64,000 nt of DNA from Desulfolutivibrio sulfoxidireducens (GCF_013376475.1 NZ_CP045508.1:546001-610000); one strand, 5' to 3'. Shown: positions 1 to 8,649, numbered from the stretch's first letter. Made by a program: numbers and translations. The notes: generated from the letters alone by a model not told the origin.

Positions 1-1056
1 GATGTGCTGCCGCCCTCCCACCGCCTGGACCTGGAGCGCGAGGTCGATCTCGTCGAGGAAGTGGGCCGGGTGTACGGCCTGGACCGCATCCCGCCGGTTT
101 TGCCGGCCATCGCCCGCTCCCTGGACAAGGCCGGCGAGTCCCCCCACGCCTTCTGGAACCGCGTGCGGGCCTGGGCCGTGGGCGTGGGGCTTCGCGAGGC
201 GGTCAACTACAGCTTCGTGGGCCACGCCGACCTGGACCTCTTGTGCCTGGACGCGGCCTGCCGGGTGTCCGTGGCCAACCCCCTGACCGAGGAACAAAAC
301 GTCATGCGCCCCGAACTGGCGCCCGGGCTTTTGCAGACCGTGCGCACGAACATCTCCCGGGGCAACGCCGACCTGCGCCTGTTCGAGGTGGCCAAGGTCT
401 TCCACGCCGCCGCCGACTCCGAGACCGGCTGCCGCGAATCCTCCCGGCTGGGACTGGCCCTGCACGGCGGCCGCCACCCCGAGGGCTGGCCCTTTCCGGT
501 CGAACAGGCCGGCTACGAGGACATAAAGGGCCTGGTGGAGAACCTCCTGGCCGCCTTCCAGCTTCCCCCGGCCGGCTACGCCCTGGACGGGGAAAGCCCC
601 TGGCTGTCCCCGCGCGTGGAACTGACCCTGGCCGGACGCCCCTTCGGCTATATCGGCCGGGTCACGCCCGAGGTGGCCGACGCCTTCCACGCCCGCCGCG
701 AACTATGGCTGGCCGAGGTGTCCCTGGACCTTTTGGCCGAGCTTGCGGCCGCGACCCGGGTGGCCTTCAGAACCCTGCCGGTCTATCCGCCCGTGCGCCG
801 CGACATCACGGTCATCGCCCCGGCCGCGCTGTCGGCCAAGGCCATCGAGGACGCCATCCTCGCCGGCGGGTCGGCCATCCTGGAAGACGTTTTCCTGGCC
901 GATCTGTTCGTGCCCGAGGGCGCAACCGAACGCAATCTGACCTACCGCCTGACCTACCGCCACGCCGCCCGGACCCTCAAGGACAAGGAGGTGGACCGGG
1001 AACGCGAGGTCCTGGCCGGCCACTTGGCCAAGGTCCTGCCCGTCCGCTTTTCCTGA
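1..1056 (+). CDS. pheT: Phenylalanyl-tRNA synthetase beta subunit, 3' part
   Basis: This is the C-terminal 351 residues of the PheRS beta chain; the 5' part lies before the window. The heterotetrameric enzyme charges tRNA-Phe in the cytoplasm. The frame is open from base 1 and begins in the B5/core region (a VEEVGRVYGLDRIP stretch typical of PheT). It ends with the ferredoxin-fold anticodon-binding domain, marked by PPVRRDITV near residue 265 and NLTYRLTYRHAARTLKD near residue 318, the usual PheT terminus. A MerR-family gene follows about 90 bases later, an arrangement often seen in Deltaproteobacteria. Identification is secure from these family motifs. Confidence 0.96.
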   Translation, partial: DVLPPSHRLDLEREVDLVEEVGRVYGLDRIPPVLPAIARSLDKAGESPHAFWNRVRAWAVGVGLREAVNYSFVGHADLDLLCLDAACRVSVANPLTEEQNVMRPELAPGLLQTVRTNISRGNADLRLFEVAKVFHAAADSETGCRESSRLGLALHGGRHPEGWPFPVEQAGYEDIKGLVENLLAAFQLPPAGYALDGESPWLSPRVELTLAGRPFGYIGRVTPEVADAFHARRELWLAEVSLDLLAELAAATRVAFRTLPVYPPVRRDITVIAPAALSAKAIEDAILAGGSAILEDVFLADLFVPEGATERNLTYRLTYRHAARTLKDKEVDREREVLAGHLAKVLPVRFS

Positions 1057-1148
1057 TTGGCGCGGCTGATTCGCCGGCGCAGGTCCCCGCCCCGCCCGGC
1101 GTCCCCGCCTCCAGGGGGTTGACCGGCGGGCGCTTTGTGGCGCACATC

Positions 1149-1484
1149 ATGACGGTCATGGAGCCGAAGACCTACAAAATCGGGGAGGCGGCCCGGCTGG
1201 CCGGCGTCAAGCCCTTTGTGCTGCGCTTCTGGGAGGGCGAATTCCCGCAACTCGCCCCCATCCGCACCCCCAAGGGGCAACGGCTGTACACCGACGACCA
1301 CGTCCGGCTCATCGCCCGCATCAAGACCCTGCTTCACGAACAGGGCCTGACCATCGACGGTGCGCGGCGCAAGCTCGACGAACACAACGACGCGGCCGAA
1401 CTGCTGCGTCATATCCACGGGGAACTGACGGCCATCCGGGAACTGTTGGCCCGGTCCCAAGGGGCCGCGCGACACCCCACGTGA
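1149..1484 (+). CDS. MerR-family transcriptional regulator
   Basis: A small cytoplasmic DNA-binding protein of about 111 residues. It opens with the MerR winged-helix signature (YKIGEAARLAGVKPFVLRFWE, then PIRTPKGQRLYTDDHVRLI) and ends in a short helical dimerisation region. There is no long effector domain and no metal-binding cysteine set. A stand-alone short MerR protein directly after pheT is a common pairing; its target is not visible here. Start choice is uncertain: ATG 1149, ATG 1158 and an in-frame GTG at 1137 with GGCGGG six bases upstream are all possible. A longer in-frame reading from base 243 is only the pheT antisense-frame extension. Confidence 0.85.
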   Translation: MTVMEPKTYKIGEAARLAGVKPFVLRFWEGEFPQLAPIRTPKGQRLYTDDHVRLIARIKTLLHEQGLTIDGARRKLDEHNDAAELLRHIHGELTAIRELLARSQGAARHPT

Positions 1485-1502
1485 GGCAAAAGGACGAACG
1501 GC

Positions 1503-2243
1503 ATGAATGGGCGACTGGCGACGATGGCCATGGCGATGCTCATCCTGATGCTGTCTGCCTTGGCGGCGTTGGCCGCGGAGGTGGCAATGCCCCAGGCGGG
1601 CGTCCTGGACGACCTGCGCGGCGTGGTCACCGCCCGCCAGGAGGGCGCGCCGCCCCGGACCATCCCCAAGGGCGGTCCCGTCCTGGTCAAGGATATTCTC
1701 TCCACCGGCCCCGAGGATAGGGGGAAAATCGTCTTCGCCGACGACTCCGTTCTCGAGATCGGACCCGACAGCGAGATCCGCATCGAGGATTTCGCCTACG
1801 ACACCTCTGATCGCGACAACTTCCGCCAGGGCCTCAAGATGGCCAAAGGGCTTTTCCGGTACGCCACCGGGAAAATCGTGGCGGATGATCCCGATCACCT
1901 GAAAATCGAATCCCCTCTGGCCGCCATCGGCATCCGGGGCACCACCACCGACCACATGATCACGGTCCGGGAAACCATCCAGGACGGCGTTCCGGTGCGT
2001 GTGGTCGAGGACGAACTGCACGCCCTGCGCCAGTCAAAGGCCAAGACCGAGGTCGTGGTCACTCACCTGAACAAACGTACCATCCTCAAAAAACAGGACA
2101 TGGCCGCATCCCTGAAACCCAAGACCCCCGCCGTGTCCCGGTCCCTCACCGAGGCCGAGAAAAAGGCCTTCGCGGCCATCCCTCTTTCTCCCGCCCCCTT
2201 CGACCCCAGGCCGGGCTCAAGCCTCACCGGCGGCGGCCAATAA
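1503..2243 (+). CDS. FecR-domain secreted protein
   Basis: 246 residues with an N-terminal signal peptide (hydrophobic stretch about 6-24, ending ALAALAAE). A FecR-like beta domain follows: LDDLRGVVTARQEG, then KGGPVLVKDILSTG and FADDSVLEIGPDSEIRIEDF. The AAIGIRGTTT motif near residue 141 is typical of secreted FecR-domain proteins. It is probably periplasmic or envelope-associated. It lacks the membrane anchor and partner sigma factor of a true FecR anti-sigma system, so a role in iron sensing should not be assumed. The C-terminal 60 residues are Lys/Pro-rich. It starts 18 bases after the MerR gene and may be co-transcribed with it. Confidence 0.8.
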   Translation: MNGRLATMAMAMLILMLSALAALAAEVAMPQAGVLDDLRGVVTARQEGAPPRTIPKGGPVLVKDILSTGPEDRGKIVFADDSVLEIGPDSEIRIEDFAYDTSDRDNFRQGLKMAKGLFRYATGKIVADDPDHLKIESPLAAIGIRGTTTDHMITVRETIQDGVPVRVVEDELHALRQSKAKTEVVVTHLNKRTILKKQDMAASLKPKTPAVSRSLTEAEKKAFAAIPLSPAPFDPRPGSSLTGGGQ

Positions 2244-2261
2244 GGGGAGGGCGACAGCGTA

Positions 2262-2345
2262 CCGGGGCTGCCGCCCCGGACCCGGCGTGACGGGGCTGCC
2301 GCCCCGAACCCCGCCCGGGGGGAATCATTCCCCCCGGACCCCCAG
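2262..2345 (+). repeat. Dispersed palindromic element, family 1, copy A
   Basis: It begins 18 bases after the FecR-domain stop codon. It contains a CCGGGGC/GCCCCGG hairpin (2262-2279), a second similar one (about 2291-2306), then a near-perfect palindrome around GGGGGGAATCATTCCCCCC (2315-2337). The reverse complement is almost identical over about 50 bases to the element at 8677-8731 and related to 38955-39019. In all three, the small hairpin lies nearest the 3' end of a gene and the GAAT-ATTC palindrome lies farther away, so it may act as a terminator or mRNA 3'-end structure. Confidence 0.8.
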
Positions 2346-2348
2346 TCT

Positions 2349-2392
2349 CCCCTGGCCGGACCGGCTGCTGCGCAGGCCGGTCCGGCCAGGGG
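2349..2392. repeat. Perfect 16-bp inverted repeat
   Basis: CCCCTGGCCGGACCGG (2349-2364) and CCGGTCCGGCCAGGGG (2377-2392) are exact reverse complements around a 12-base loop. It lies just after element A and is followed by AAAATCAC. It could be a transcription terminator for the FecR-domain gene, although the T-tract on the plus strand is missing. Confidence 0.7.
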
Positions 2393-2487
2393 AAAATCAC
2401 GGGGCCGGAAGGAGGCAGAACCTCCGGACAGGGCGCGGTCACATGTCCCGGCGAGCGGACACGCTGCCGGCGAGGGAAATGTTGTGC

Positions 2488-2517
2488 TTGACGAGGTCAC
2501 CGTTCGGTGACAAATAT
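2488..2517 (+). promoter_or_regulatory. Promoter with TetR operator (autoregulation site)
   Basis: A -35-like TTGACG (2488-2493) and a -10-like AAATAT or CAAATA (2511-2517) flank the palindrome GTCACCGTTCGGTGAC (2496-2511). The same half-sites in the same spacing recur at 3260-3275, before the next gene. Placement of the palindrome between -35 and -10 fits steric repression by the TetR protein encoded just downstream. Assignment of the repressor is inference. Confidence 0.65.
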
Positions 2518-2523
2518 CCCCGC

Positions 2524-3159
2524 ATGGACAGCCCAAAACGGATCAGCCAGGCCGAGAGGCCCCGGAACCGGGAAGCCACAATGCGGCTCCTGGTTGAGGC
2601 GGTCGGCCGGGTGCTGGCCCGGCAGGGGTTCCGGGCCGTCAAGGTCAATGTCGTGGCCCGGGAGGCGGGCGTCGACAAGGTGCTCATCTATCGCTACTTC
2701 GGCGGCCTGCCCGGCCTCGTGGAGGCCTTCGCCCACAGCGGCGACTTCTGGCCCGACGTGGTGGATTTGGCTGGTGGCGATGTTGCGGCCGTTGCGGCCC
2801 TGCCCTTTGCCGAACGCCTAGTGCTCGTATCACGCAACTACCTGAAACGCCTGCTGCGCCGCCCGCTAACCCTGGAAATCCTGGCCTGGCGGTTCATGGA
2901 GCAAAACGAACTCACCGACGCCCTGGACTCTGCCAGGGAAGCCGGCGGGAACCGGCTGATGCGGCTTGTGGAAAGCGGCGACGTGCCGCCCTCCCTGGAC
3001 ATGCCGGCCCTTTACGCCTTCCTGGGAGCCGCCATCAATCATTTGGCCGTCCGCTCCCGGACGGAAAAAACATTCGTCGGCCTGCCGCTTGACGACCCAG
3101 CCACCTGGGAACGCTTTGAGGCCATGCTGGAAAGGATCATCCGTAGCGTGGCGGGGTAG
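2524..3159 (+). CDS. TetR-family transcriptional regulator
   Basis: 211 residues. The N-terminal helix-turn-helix reads GFRAVKVNVVAREAGVDKVL followed by IYRYFGGLPGLVEAF, the normal TetR pattern. The remaining helical ligand-binding domain is not assignable to a substrate. Start at ATG 2524 would leave almost no leader after the predicted promoter. ATG 2581, preceded by GGGAAG, is an alternative that would still keep the HTH (192 aa). The gene sits between two copies of the palindrome GTCACC-N4-GGTGAC. It therefore probably represses itself and the outer-membrane protein gene at 3333. Its last 70 bases are tandemly duplicated just beyond the stop. Confidence 0.85.
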   Translation: MDSPKRISQAERPRNREATMRLLVEAVGRVLARQGFRAVKVNVVAREAGVDKVLIYRYFGGLPGLVEAFAHSGDFWPDVVDLAGGDVAAVAALPFAERLVLVSRNYLKRLLRRPLTLEILAWRFMEQNELTDALDSAREAGGNRLMRLVESGDVPPSLDMPALYAFLGAAINHLAVRSRTEKTFVGLPLDDPATWERFEAMLERIIRSVAG

Positions 3160-3244
3160 AGGCATTTTGACGACCCAGCCACCTGGGAACGCTTTGAGGC
3201 CATGCTGGAAAGGAGCATCCGCAGCAGGGCAGGGTAGGGGAATT
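3089..3244 (+). repeat. 78-bp tandem duplication of the TetR gene 3' end
   Basis: Bases 3089-3166 and 3167-3244 are two copies of the same 78-base unit. Each begins TTGACGACCCAGCC, and they differ at only a few positions. The first copy contains the last codons and stop of the TetR gene. The second is non-coding and repeats the codons up to an equivalent TAG. This looks like a recent slipped-strand or unequal-crossover duplication. Confidence 0.9.
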
Positions 3245-3259
3245 TTTTTTGGGCGAAAT

Positions 3260-3275
3260 GTCACCGTATGGTGAC
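3260..3275. promoter_or_regulatory. Second TetR operator palindrome
   Basis: GTCACCGTATGGTGAC matches the palindrome at 2496-2511 in both half-sites and 4-base spacing. It lies 58 bases before the ATG of the outer-membrane protein gene and 6 bases after a weak -35-like TTGGGC. The repeated site links this gene to the TetR regulator. Confidence 0.65.
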
Positions 3276-3332
3276 AGCCTGATTCAATCCAGACCCGAAG
3301 CGGGTGGGCAACACAACCTGAAGGAGTGGGAC

Positions 3333-4322
3333 ATGCCGTACCGGACGCATCAAAACAGGGAACTGGCTTTTCTGGGAATTCCGCACAGGTCGTGGCCGTG
3401 GATCGTCGGCCTGGGGCTTTTGGCCGTGACGCTGATTCTGGTTGTCGTCGACGAGACCAGAGCCGCCCAGGGGCCTGTGGGCGAAGAGGAAGAGGCCCTG
3501 GCAGCCATGCGCAGGCGGGAGGAATCCGATGCAACCCTGTCCGGCCTGGGCCTGGAGTCCGCCGGCAGCGCCATTGCCCCGGCCAACGTCTCCGGCACGG
3601 GCATGGCCGTGTGGCGTGACGAGATCAAGGCCTCTTACGATATGCCGCATTTCGGTTTCGATGCGGGATATGTGGGTAGCCATTACCTGTTTTCCAAAAC
3701 CGGGAACCTGCTCTTTGCCGGGCGCAGGCCCTTTGAGCATCTGCACAGGCTGGAGGCCGGGGTCACCGTCAGGGGCGGTTTGTGGGGGAACGTCACCGGG
3801 TTTGCGGGGTTCCGGGGCAGCCTGGGCTTCGAACGCGACCCCGGCAGGGGATACGAGGGTACGGCGCTGGCGGGACTCGCCTTCCCCCTGGGCGGCAGTT
3901 GGACCATGACCCTGGGCGGCGGCGCGTCCATCAACAAAGTGGAGGTCCAGCCCGCGGCCCTGCTCGGATTCCGCTACGATGCAGGTGGAGCGTTTGCAGC
4001 CGACCTGGGCTTTCCCCGCACCGAGATCACCTGGCGCGGCGGGCCGTGGTGGGCGTTGCGCCTGACCGGAGGCCTGGATGCGGGGTTCTACGCCCTCTCC
4101 GGCGGCAATCCCGTGGCTCCGGACGGCTACGTTTCCCTGCTGTCGCCGCAAGGCGGCCTGTGGCTTGACCTGCGGCCCCTGGAGGGGCTTGTCGTGAGCC
4201 TTGGGGGCTTGTATTCCCTGCCCGGAACCATGTCGATCTACCGGGAGAGCGGGTCACGCCTCAAACGGCTCGATGTGGGCGGCGCGCCGGGCGGCGGCCT
4301 GCGCCTTCGCTATGAGTTCTAG
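3333..4322 (+). CDS. Putative outer-membrane beta-barrel protein
   Basis: 329 residues starting at an ATG with an AAGGAG Shine-Dalgarno six bases upstream. A hydrophobic segment at residues 22-38 (PWIVGLGLLAVTLILVVV) is a signal or anchor. From about residue 110 the chain is a Gly/aromatic alternation typical of beta-strands (GGLWGNVTGFAGFRGSLGF and so on). It ends in ...LRYEF, the terminal Phe common in Bam-inserted barrels. No family is recognised. The operator shared with the upstream TetR gene suggests an inducible surface or export function. A longer in-frame start at 3249 would cross the operator and is rejected. Confidence 0.7.
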   Translation: MPYRTHQNRELAFLGIPHRSWPWIVGLGLLAVTLILVVVDETRAAQGPVGEEEEALAAMRRREESDATLSGLGLESAGSAIAPANVSGTGMAVWRDEIKASYDMPHFGFDAGYVGSHYLFSKTGNLLFAGRRPFEHLHRLEAGVTVRGGLWGNVTGFAGFRGSLGFERDPGRGYEGTALAGLAFPLGGSWTMTLGGGASINKVEVQPAALLGFRYDAGGAFAADLGFPRTEITWRGGPWWALRLTGGLDAGFYALSGGNPVAPDGYVSLLSPQGGLWLDLRPLEGLVVSLGGLYSLPGTMSIYRESGSRLKRLDVGGAPGGGLRLRYEF

Positions 4323-4362
4323 CGTGACGCCCTGACAAGGCAGTGGACGACGTGGCATACAT

Positions 4363-4403
4363 GGCGGCGCATGCGGGAGGAGGAAGCCCTCGCATGAGCC
4401 GCC
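4363..4403. terminator. Bidirectional hairpin between convergent genes
   Basis: GGCGGC-G-CATGCG (4363-4375) pairs with CGCATG-A-GCCGCC (4391-4403). It lies between the convergent outer-membrane protein and amidase genes, one base short of the amidase stop codon. There is no strong T-tract, so it may be a weak or Rho-assisted terminator. Confidence 0.45.
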
Positions 4404-4404
4404 G

Positions 4405-6459
4405 TCACGAGGCGGATTTTTTCTTCACGGCCTTTGGAGCGGCCTCGCCGGTGAAGCGTTCGATGCGTTGCTTGTAGGCCACGAGCCCGTTGACCATGCC
4501 CTGGGCCAAGGCCTCCAGGTATTTGTCCGAGGCCAGGCGTTTGGCGTCGTCGGGGTTGGTGATGTAGCCCATCTCCACGAGCACGGCGGGCATGCGCGCG
4601 CCCATGAGCACATAGAAGGGGGCCTCGTGGGTGCCCCGATCGCGGGTCTTCCAGCGTCCGGAGACGGACCCGATGGTTTGGGTTTGAACGGTCTTGGCCA
4701 GATCCCGGGACTCCTTCATCTTGGTGTTGAGCATGAGGTCGGTCAGGATGAGCTGCAGGTCGCTTATGGTCTTGGCCGAGACCGCGTTTTCCCGGGCGGC
4801 CACGCGCACGGCATCCTCGGTGCTGGCCAGGTTCAGGGAATAGATTTCGAGTCCCGAGGACTTGGCGTCGCCGTGGGCGTTGCAGTGGATGGACACGAAC
4901 AGGTCGGCCTTTTTGGCGTTGGCCATGGCCGTACGTTCCTCCAGGGGGATGAACACGTCCCTGGTGCGCGTGTAGAGCACCGTAAAGCCGTGGTCCTCGA
5001 GCTTTTTGCCCAGGATCCTGGCGAAGCGCAGGTTGACGTCCTTCTCCACCAGCGTGTTCAGGCCCTGAGCCCCGGGGTCCTTGCCGCCGTGTCCGGCGTC
5101 GACCATGATGGTGCGCACGGTGAGCCCCAGTTGCTCCACCAGATCCCCGATGCGCTTTTCGCTGCCTGGAGGCGGCGTGTAGGCCGACACGGCGGGTGCT
5201 TTCGCGGAAGGCGCGGGGGCCTTGGCGGACGTGGCGGCGGCGTCCTTGGCGGCCTGGGCCGTCTCCTCGCGCATGGCCGCCGTGGCGGCGTCCTTGCCGT
5301 CCTTGGCCGTGGCGGCGCTCTTTCCGGACGGGGCGGATGTCGTGTCCTTGCGCTTGAAGAGGTTGGCGAGCCAGCCGTCGTATTTGTCGTCGGGTTTGGC
5401 CCCGCTGCCGGCCGATGCCGGGGCGGCCTCCTCCCTGGTCTCGGCCGGGGACCGGGGCTTGCCGGCCTTGGCCTTGGCGTAGACGTCGAGCACCACCCGG
5501 AAGGGGCTATCCAGGGTGAACACGTTCTGGCGGTCAAGGTTGTCGATGTCCAGGACCACGCGGACCACGTTCGGCTTGTTGTAGGCGGTGCGGATCTGGC
5601 GCAGGATGCCGTCGGAGATCTTCTCGTCCGGGCGAACGTTCGGACCGAGCTTGACGTTGTCCAGGTCGATATACAGGCGGCGCGGGGCCGCGGATTCGCC
5701 CGGGGCCTGATCCAGGAGTTGGTAGCGGTAGGAGGTTTCCTTGTCCAGGCACAGGGTGATGCGCGAATAATCGTCCCCCCCGGTCTTGGAGATGTCCGAG
5801 AGCAGGGCGGGGCTGGAGGGAGAGGCCAGGTTCGGGGCGGCGGATGAAGAACTGCCGCCTCCCGGAGCGTTTGACGCCCCTGGTGTCGGGGCGGTCTTGG
5901 CCATATCCTTGCCCGGGTCCGCCGTCCTTGGTTCCGGGACGAAAGACGGGTCGAGGGCGCGCAGCATCTCCACGGCCTCGGCGATCTTGTCCCCGTCGGG
6001 ATAGCGTTTGATGACCGCGCGCAATTCGGCCATGGCCTGGGCGGGGTCCTTGAGGCGGTCCCGGAATACCGCGGCCCGGCGCACGTAGGCGTCGTCGGCC
6101 CATTCGTGGCGGGGATAGCGGTCGATCATGCGCTGGTAGAGGTCCAGGCAGGCGGTGGCGTCCTTTTTCAGAAAGGACCGCAAGGCCAGTTCCTCGTGGA
6201 CCCAGCCCCGATAGAACAGGGCCTTGGGCGCCAGGGGGCCGTTTGGGGCGTCGCGGTAGACGGCAACGAACGTCTTGTCCAGGGCCAGCCATTTTTCCCG
6301 CGACTTCCCGGCCTTGGCATCCGTGGACAGATGTTTGAACTCGCGCAGGCCCTCGCGGTAGGTCGTGTCCGGAGCGGCGGCAAAGGCCCGTCCCTCGGAG
6401 AATCCCGCCAGGCACAGGAAGGCCGCCACCGCCAGGAGGAGCCCGACGGCCTTTCCCAT
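4405..6459 (-). CDS. N-acetylmuramoyl-L-alanine amidase with AMIN domain
   Basis: 684 residues, starting at the ATG that opens a signal peptide (GKAVGLLLAVAAFLCLAG). Residues about 30-180 are helical and tetratricopeptide-like. An AMIN domain follows (about 220-340, RLYIDLDNVKLGP, VVRVVLDIDN), then an Ala/Lys-rich linker. The C-terminal Amidase_3 domain (about 445-665) shows the zinc and catalytic residues: TIMVDAGHGGKDPG, LVEKDVNLRFA, DLFVSIHCNAH and VEMGYITNPDD. Such AmiA/AmiC-type periplasmic enzymes cleave the peptide from MurNAc during cell separation; AMIN targets them to the envelope. The gene lies 43 bases downstream of glmS on the same strand, so both may share a transcript. Confidence 0.92.
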   Translation of the reverse strand: MGKAVGLLLAVAAFLCLAGFSEGRAFAAAPDTTYREGLREFKHLSTDAKAGKSREKWLALDKTFVAVYRDAPNGPLAPKALFYRGWVHEELALRSFLKKDATACLDLYQRMIDRYPRHEWADDAYVRRAAVFRDRLKDPAQAMAELRAVIKRYPDGDKIAEAVEMLRALDPSFVPEPRTADPGKDMAKTAPTPGASNAPGGGSSSSAAPNLASPSSPALLSDISKTGGDDYSRITLCLDKETSYRYQLLDQAPGESAAPRRLYIDLDNVKLGPNVRPDEKISDGILRQIRTAYNKPNVVRVVLDIDNLDRQNVFTLDSPFRVVLDVYAKAKAGKPRSPAETREEAAPASAGSGAKPDDKYDGWLANLFKRKDTTSAPSGKSAATAKDGKDAATAAMREETAQAAKDAAATSAKAPAPSAKAPAVSAYTPPPGSEKRIGDLVEQLGLTVRTIMVDAGHGGKDPGAQGLNTLVEKDVNLRFARILGKKLEDHGFTVLYTRTRDVFIPLEERTAMANAKKADLFVSIHCNAHGDAKSSGLEIYSLNLASTEDAVRVAARENAVSAKTISDLQLILTDLMLNTKMKESRDLAKTVQTQTIGSVSGRWKTRDRGTHEAPFYVLMGARMPAVLVEMGYITNPDDAKRLASDKYLEALAQGMVNGLVAYKQRIERFTGEAAPKAVKKKSAS

Positions 6460-6502
6460 GCAAAAAGGCCGTGCCGCCCGGAACCCGGACGCGCCGTCCC
6501 GT

Positions 6503-8326
6503 CTATTCGACGGTGACGCTTTTGGCCAGATTTCGTGGCTGATCGACATCTTTCCCCAGGTAATCCGCCATTTCATAGGCGAACATTTGCAGTGCCGGAA
6601 GCATGAGGAAGGTGGACAGGGGGCCCCACGCCTTGGGTGTTTCCCAGATGTGGTCCACGCGCATGTCCGCCCCGGGGTGGGTCAGGGCGATGATCTTTCC
6701 CCCCCGGGCCTGGACCTCTTCGAGGTTGGATTTGACCTTGGGAAAAAGCTCGTCCATGGGGGCCAGGGCGAAGGTCGGAAACCTGGGGTCGATCAGCGCG
6801 ATGGGGCCGTGCTTCATTTCTCCGGCGGCATAGCCCTCGGCGTGGATGTAGGAGATTTCCTTGAGCTTGAGCGCCCCCTCCAGGGCCAGGGGATAGTAAG
6901 GCCCCCGGCCGAGATAGAGAAAGCTCGAGACCTCGCTGTAGGTCTTGGCCAGGTCCATGGCCCGCTCGCGCATGCGCGGCAGTTCCGCCTCAAGCACGCT
7001 TGGCAGTTTTTCCAGACTCGTCAGGCAGTCGATCCGGTCCTGGCGGGATATCTTGCCCGTGGCCTCGCCCAGGCACAGGGCCAGAAGGGTCAGCACGGTG
7101 AGCTGGCTGCACATGGCCTTGGTGGAGGCCACGGAGATTTCCGGGCCGGCCTGGGTGGAGATGACCACGTCCGATTCCCGGGCCACGCTCGATCCCACCA
7201 CGTTGCACAGCCCGATGACCTTGGCTCCGCGCTGCCTGGCCAGGCGCATGCCGGCCAGGGTGTCGGCCGTTTCCCCGGACTGGCTGATGGCCAGGACCAC
7301 GTCGCCGGGTTGCAGGACGGGTTCGCGGTAGCGGAATTCCGAGGCGACCTCCACCCGGGTGGGCACCCCGGCCCACTGTTCCAGAAGATACATGCCCCAC
7401 AGTCCGGCGTGAAACGAGGTGCCGCAGGCCACGATGAAAAGCCTCTCCGGGGTCGGCAGTCCCGCGAGCTCGGGCAGGACCGCCCGGCCAGCGGCCACAT
7501 CCACCCGGCCGGCCAGGCAGTCGGCGATGACCTTGGGCTGCTCGAAGATTTCCTTGAGCATGAAGTGCTTGAAGCCGCCCTTCTGGGCCGCGCTCACGTC
7601 CCAGGTGATGTGCTTGATCTCTTTTTCGATGGGGGCGAGGGTGGCCACGTCCATGACCCGCCAGGAGGCGGCGTCGATGCGCACCATCTCGCCGTCCTCC
7701 AGAAAGACCACGTCCCTGGTGTAGGGCAGAAAGGCCGGGATGTCCGAGGCCAGGAAGTTTTCGCCCACGCCCACGCCAAGGACCAGGGGCGAGGACTTGC
7801 GCGCGGCGTGGATGACCCCGGGGGTGTCGAGGCTGACCACGGCCAGGGCGTACGCGCCCTCCACCCGGCCCAGGGTCTCGCTCATGGCCTGGTCCGTGGG
7901 CAGGCCCTTGTCGATCGCCCTGGCCAGGAGATGGGCCAGGACCTCGGTATCCGTATCCGAGGCGAAGGCGCAGCCTTCGGCCATGAGCTCGTTTTTTATT
8001 TCCTGGTAGTTCTCGATGATGCCATTGTGGATCACGGCCAGTCGTTTGGCTCCGTCCGTGTGCGGATGGGCGTTTTTTTCGATGGGTAGCCCATGGGTGG
8101 CCCAGCGGGTGTGGCCGATGCCGGAGGTGGCCTGGAAAACATTCTGGCCCTCGAGGCGTTTTTCCAGGTTGGCGAGCTTGCCCTGGGCGCGCACGACATG
8201 CAGTTCGCCGTGCTGCAAAAACGCCACGCCAGCCGAATCATAGCCCCGGTATTCCAGACGCCTGAGGCCTTCCAATATGACCGGCACGGCCGGTCTGTGG
8301 CCGCAATACCCGATGATTCCGCACAT
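6503..8326 (-). CDS. glmS: Glutamine-fructose-6-phosphate aminotransferase (isomerising)
   Basis: 607 residues, the usual GlmS length. The start is fixed by MCGIIGYCG, in which Cys2 is the N-terminal nucleophile of the glutaminase domain. The two SIS domains (for example FIVACGTSFHAGLWG, AISQSGETADTLAG) bind fructose-6-phosphate. The C-terminus AKSVTVE is characteristic. It makes glucosamine-6-phosphate, the entry to UDP-GlcNAc for peptidoglycan and lipopolysaccharide, which suits the adjacent amidase gene. No ribozyme or other leader was identified upstream. Confidence 0.97.
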   Translation of the reverse strand: MCGIIGYCGHRPAVPVILEGLRRLEYRGYDSAGVAFLQHGELHVVRAQGKLANLEKRLEGQNVFQATSGIGHTRWATHGLPIEKNAHPHTDGAKRLAVIHNGIIENYQEIKNELMAEGCAFASDTDTEVLAHLLARAIDKGLPTDQAMSETLGRVEGAYALAVVSLDTPGVIHAARKSSPLVLGVGVGENFLASDIPAFLPYTRDVVFLEDGEMVRIDAASWRVMDVATLAPIEKEIKHITWDVSAAQKGGFKHFMLKEIFEQPKVIADCLAGRVDVAAGRAVLPELAGLPTPERLFIVACGTSFHAGLWGMYLLEQWAGVPTRVEVASEFRYREPVLQPGDVVLAISQSGETADTLAGMRLARQRGAKVIGLCNVVGSSVARESDVVISTQAGPEISVASTKAMCSQLTVLTLLALCLGEATGKISRQDRIDCLTSLEKLPSVLEAELPRMRERAMDLAKTYSEVSSFLYLGRGPYYPLALEGALKLKEISYIHAEGYAAGEMKHGPIALIDPRFPTFALAPMDELFPKVKSNLEEVQARGGKIIALTHPGADMRVDHIWETPKAWGPLSTFLMLPALQMFAYEMADYLGKDVDQPRNLAKSVTVE

Positions 8327-8483
8327 GTCGGCTCCGATGGTTGTCGATGACGGCAAAGGGCCATCCCCGAAAGCAGCTTGACTCCCTTACAATGTCGCTT
8401 CGCACATATCAAGGACGCCGGCCGGCGGGCCTGCCGGGGCCTCGGGTCCCCGCCTCCCGGTCGCTTGGGGCGCGCGGTTTCGG

Positions 8484-8649
8484 ACGCGTCACATGTTCCG
8501 ATGTCCCTCCCGGGGAACATGCCCGCCCGCGTATCCGACTCATTCCCTTGGCTTTTTGCCGGCGCGACGCGTCACATGTTCCGACGTCCCTCCCGGGGAA
8601 CATGCCCGCCTGCGTACCCGACGCATTCCCTTGGCTTTTTGCCGGCGCG
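8484..8649. repeat. Two 83-bp tandem repeats with internal hairpins
   Basis: Bases 8484-8566 and 8567-8649 are near-identical copies with a period of 83. Each contains CATGTTCC and GGAACATG arms that can form a stem-loop around GACGTCCCTCCCGG. The array fills the space between the starts and ends of glmS and rdgB, with no open reading frame that looks genuine. Confidence 0.85.

Noticed and set aside
243..1484. 413-codon frame fusing pheT-region sequence to the MerR gene
   Set aside because: The first 300 residues are a Pro/Arg/Gly-rich shadow of pheT; the MerR domain starts near 1149.
8484..8649. CRISPR array
   Set aside because: Only two long (83-base) adjacent units without spacers, and no cas genes; it is a simple tandem repeat.
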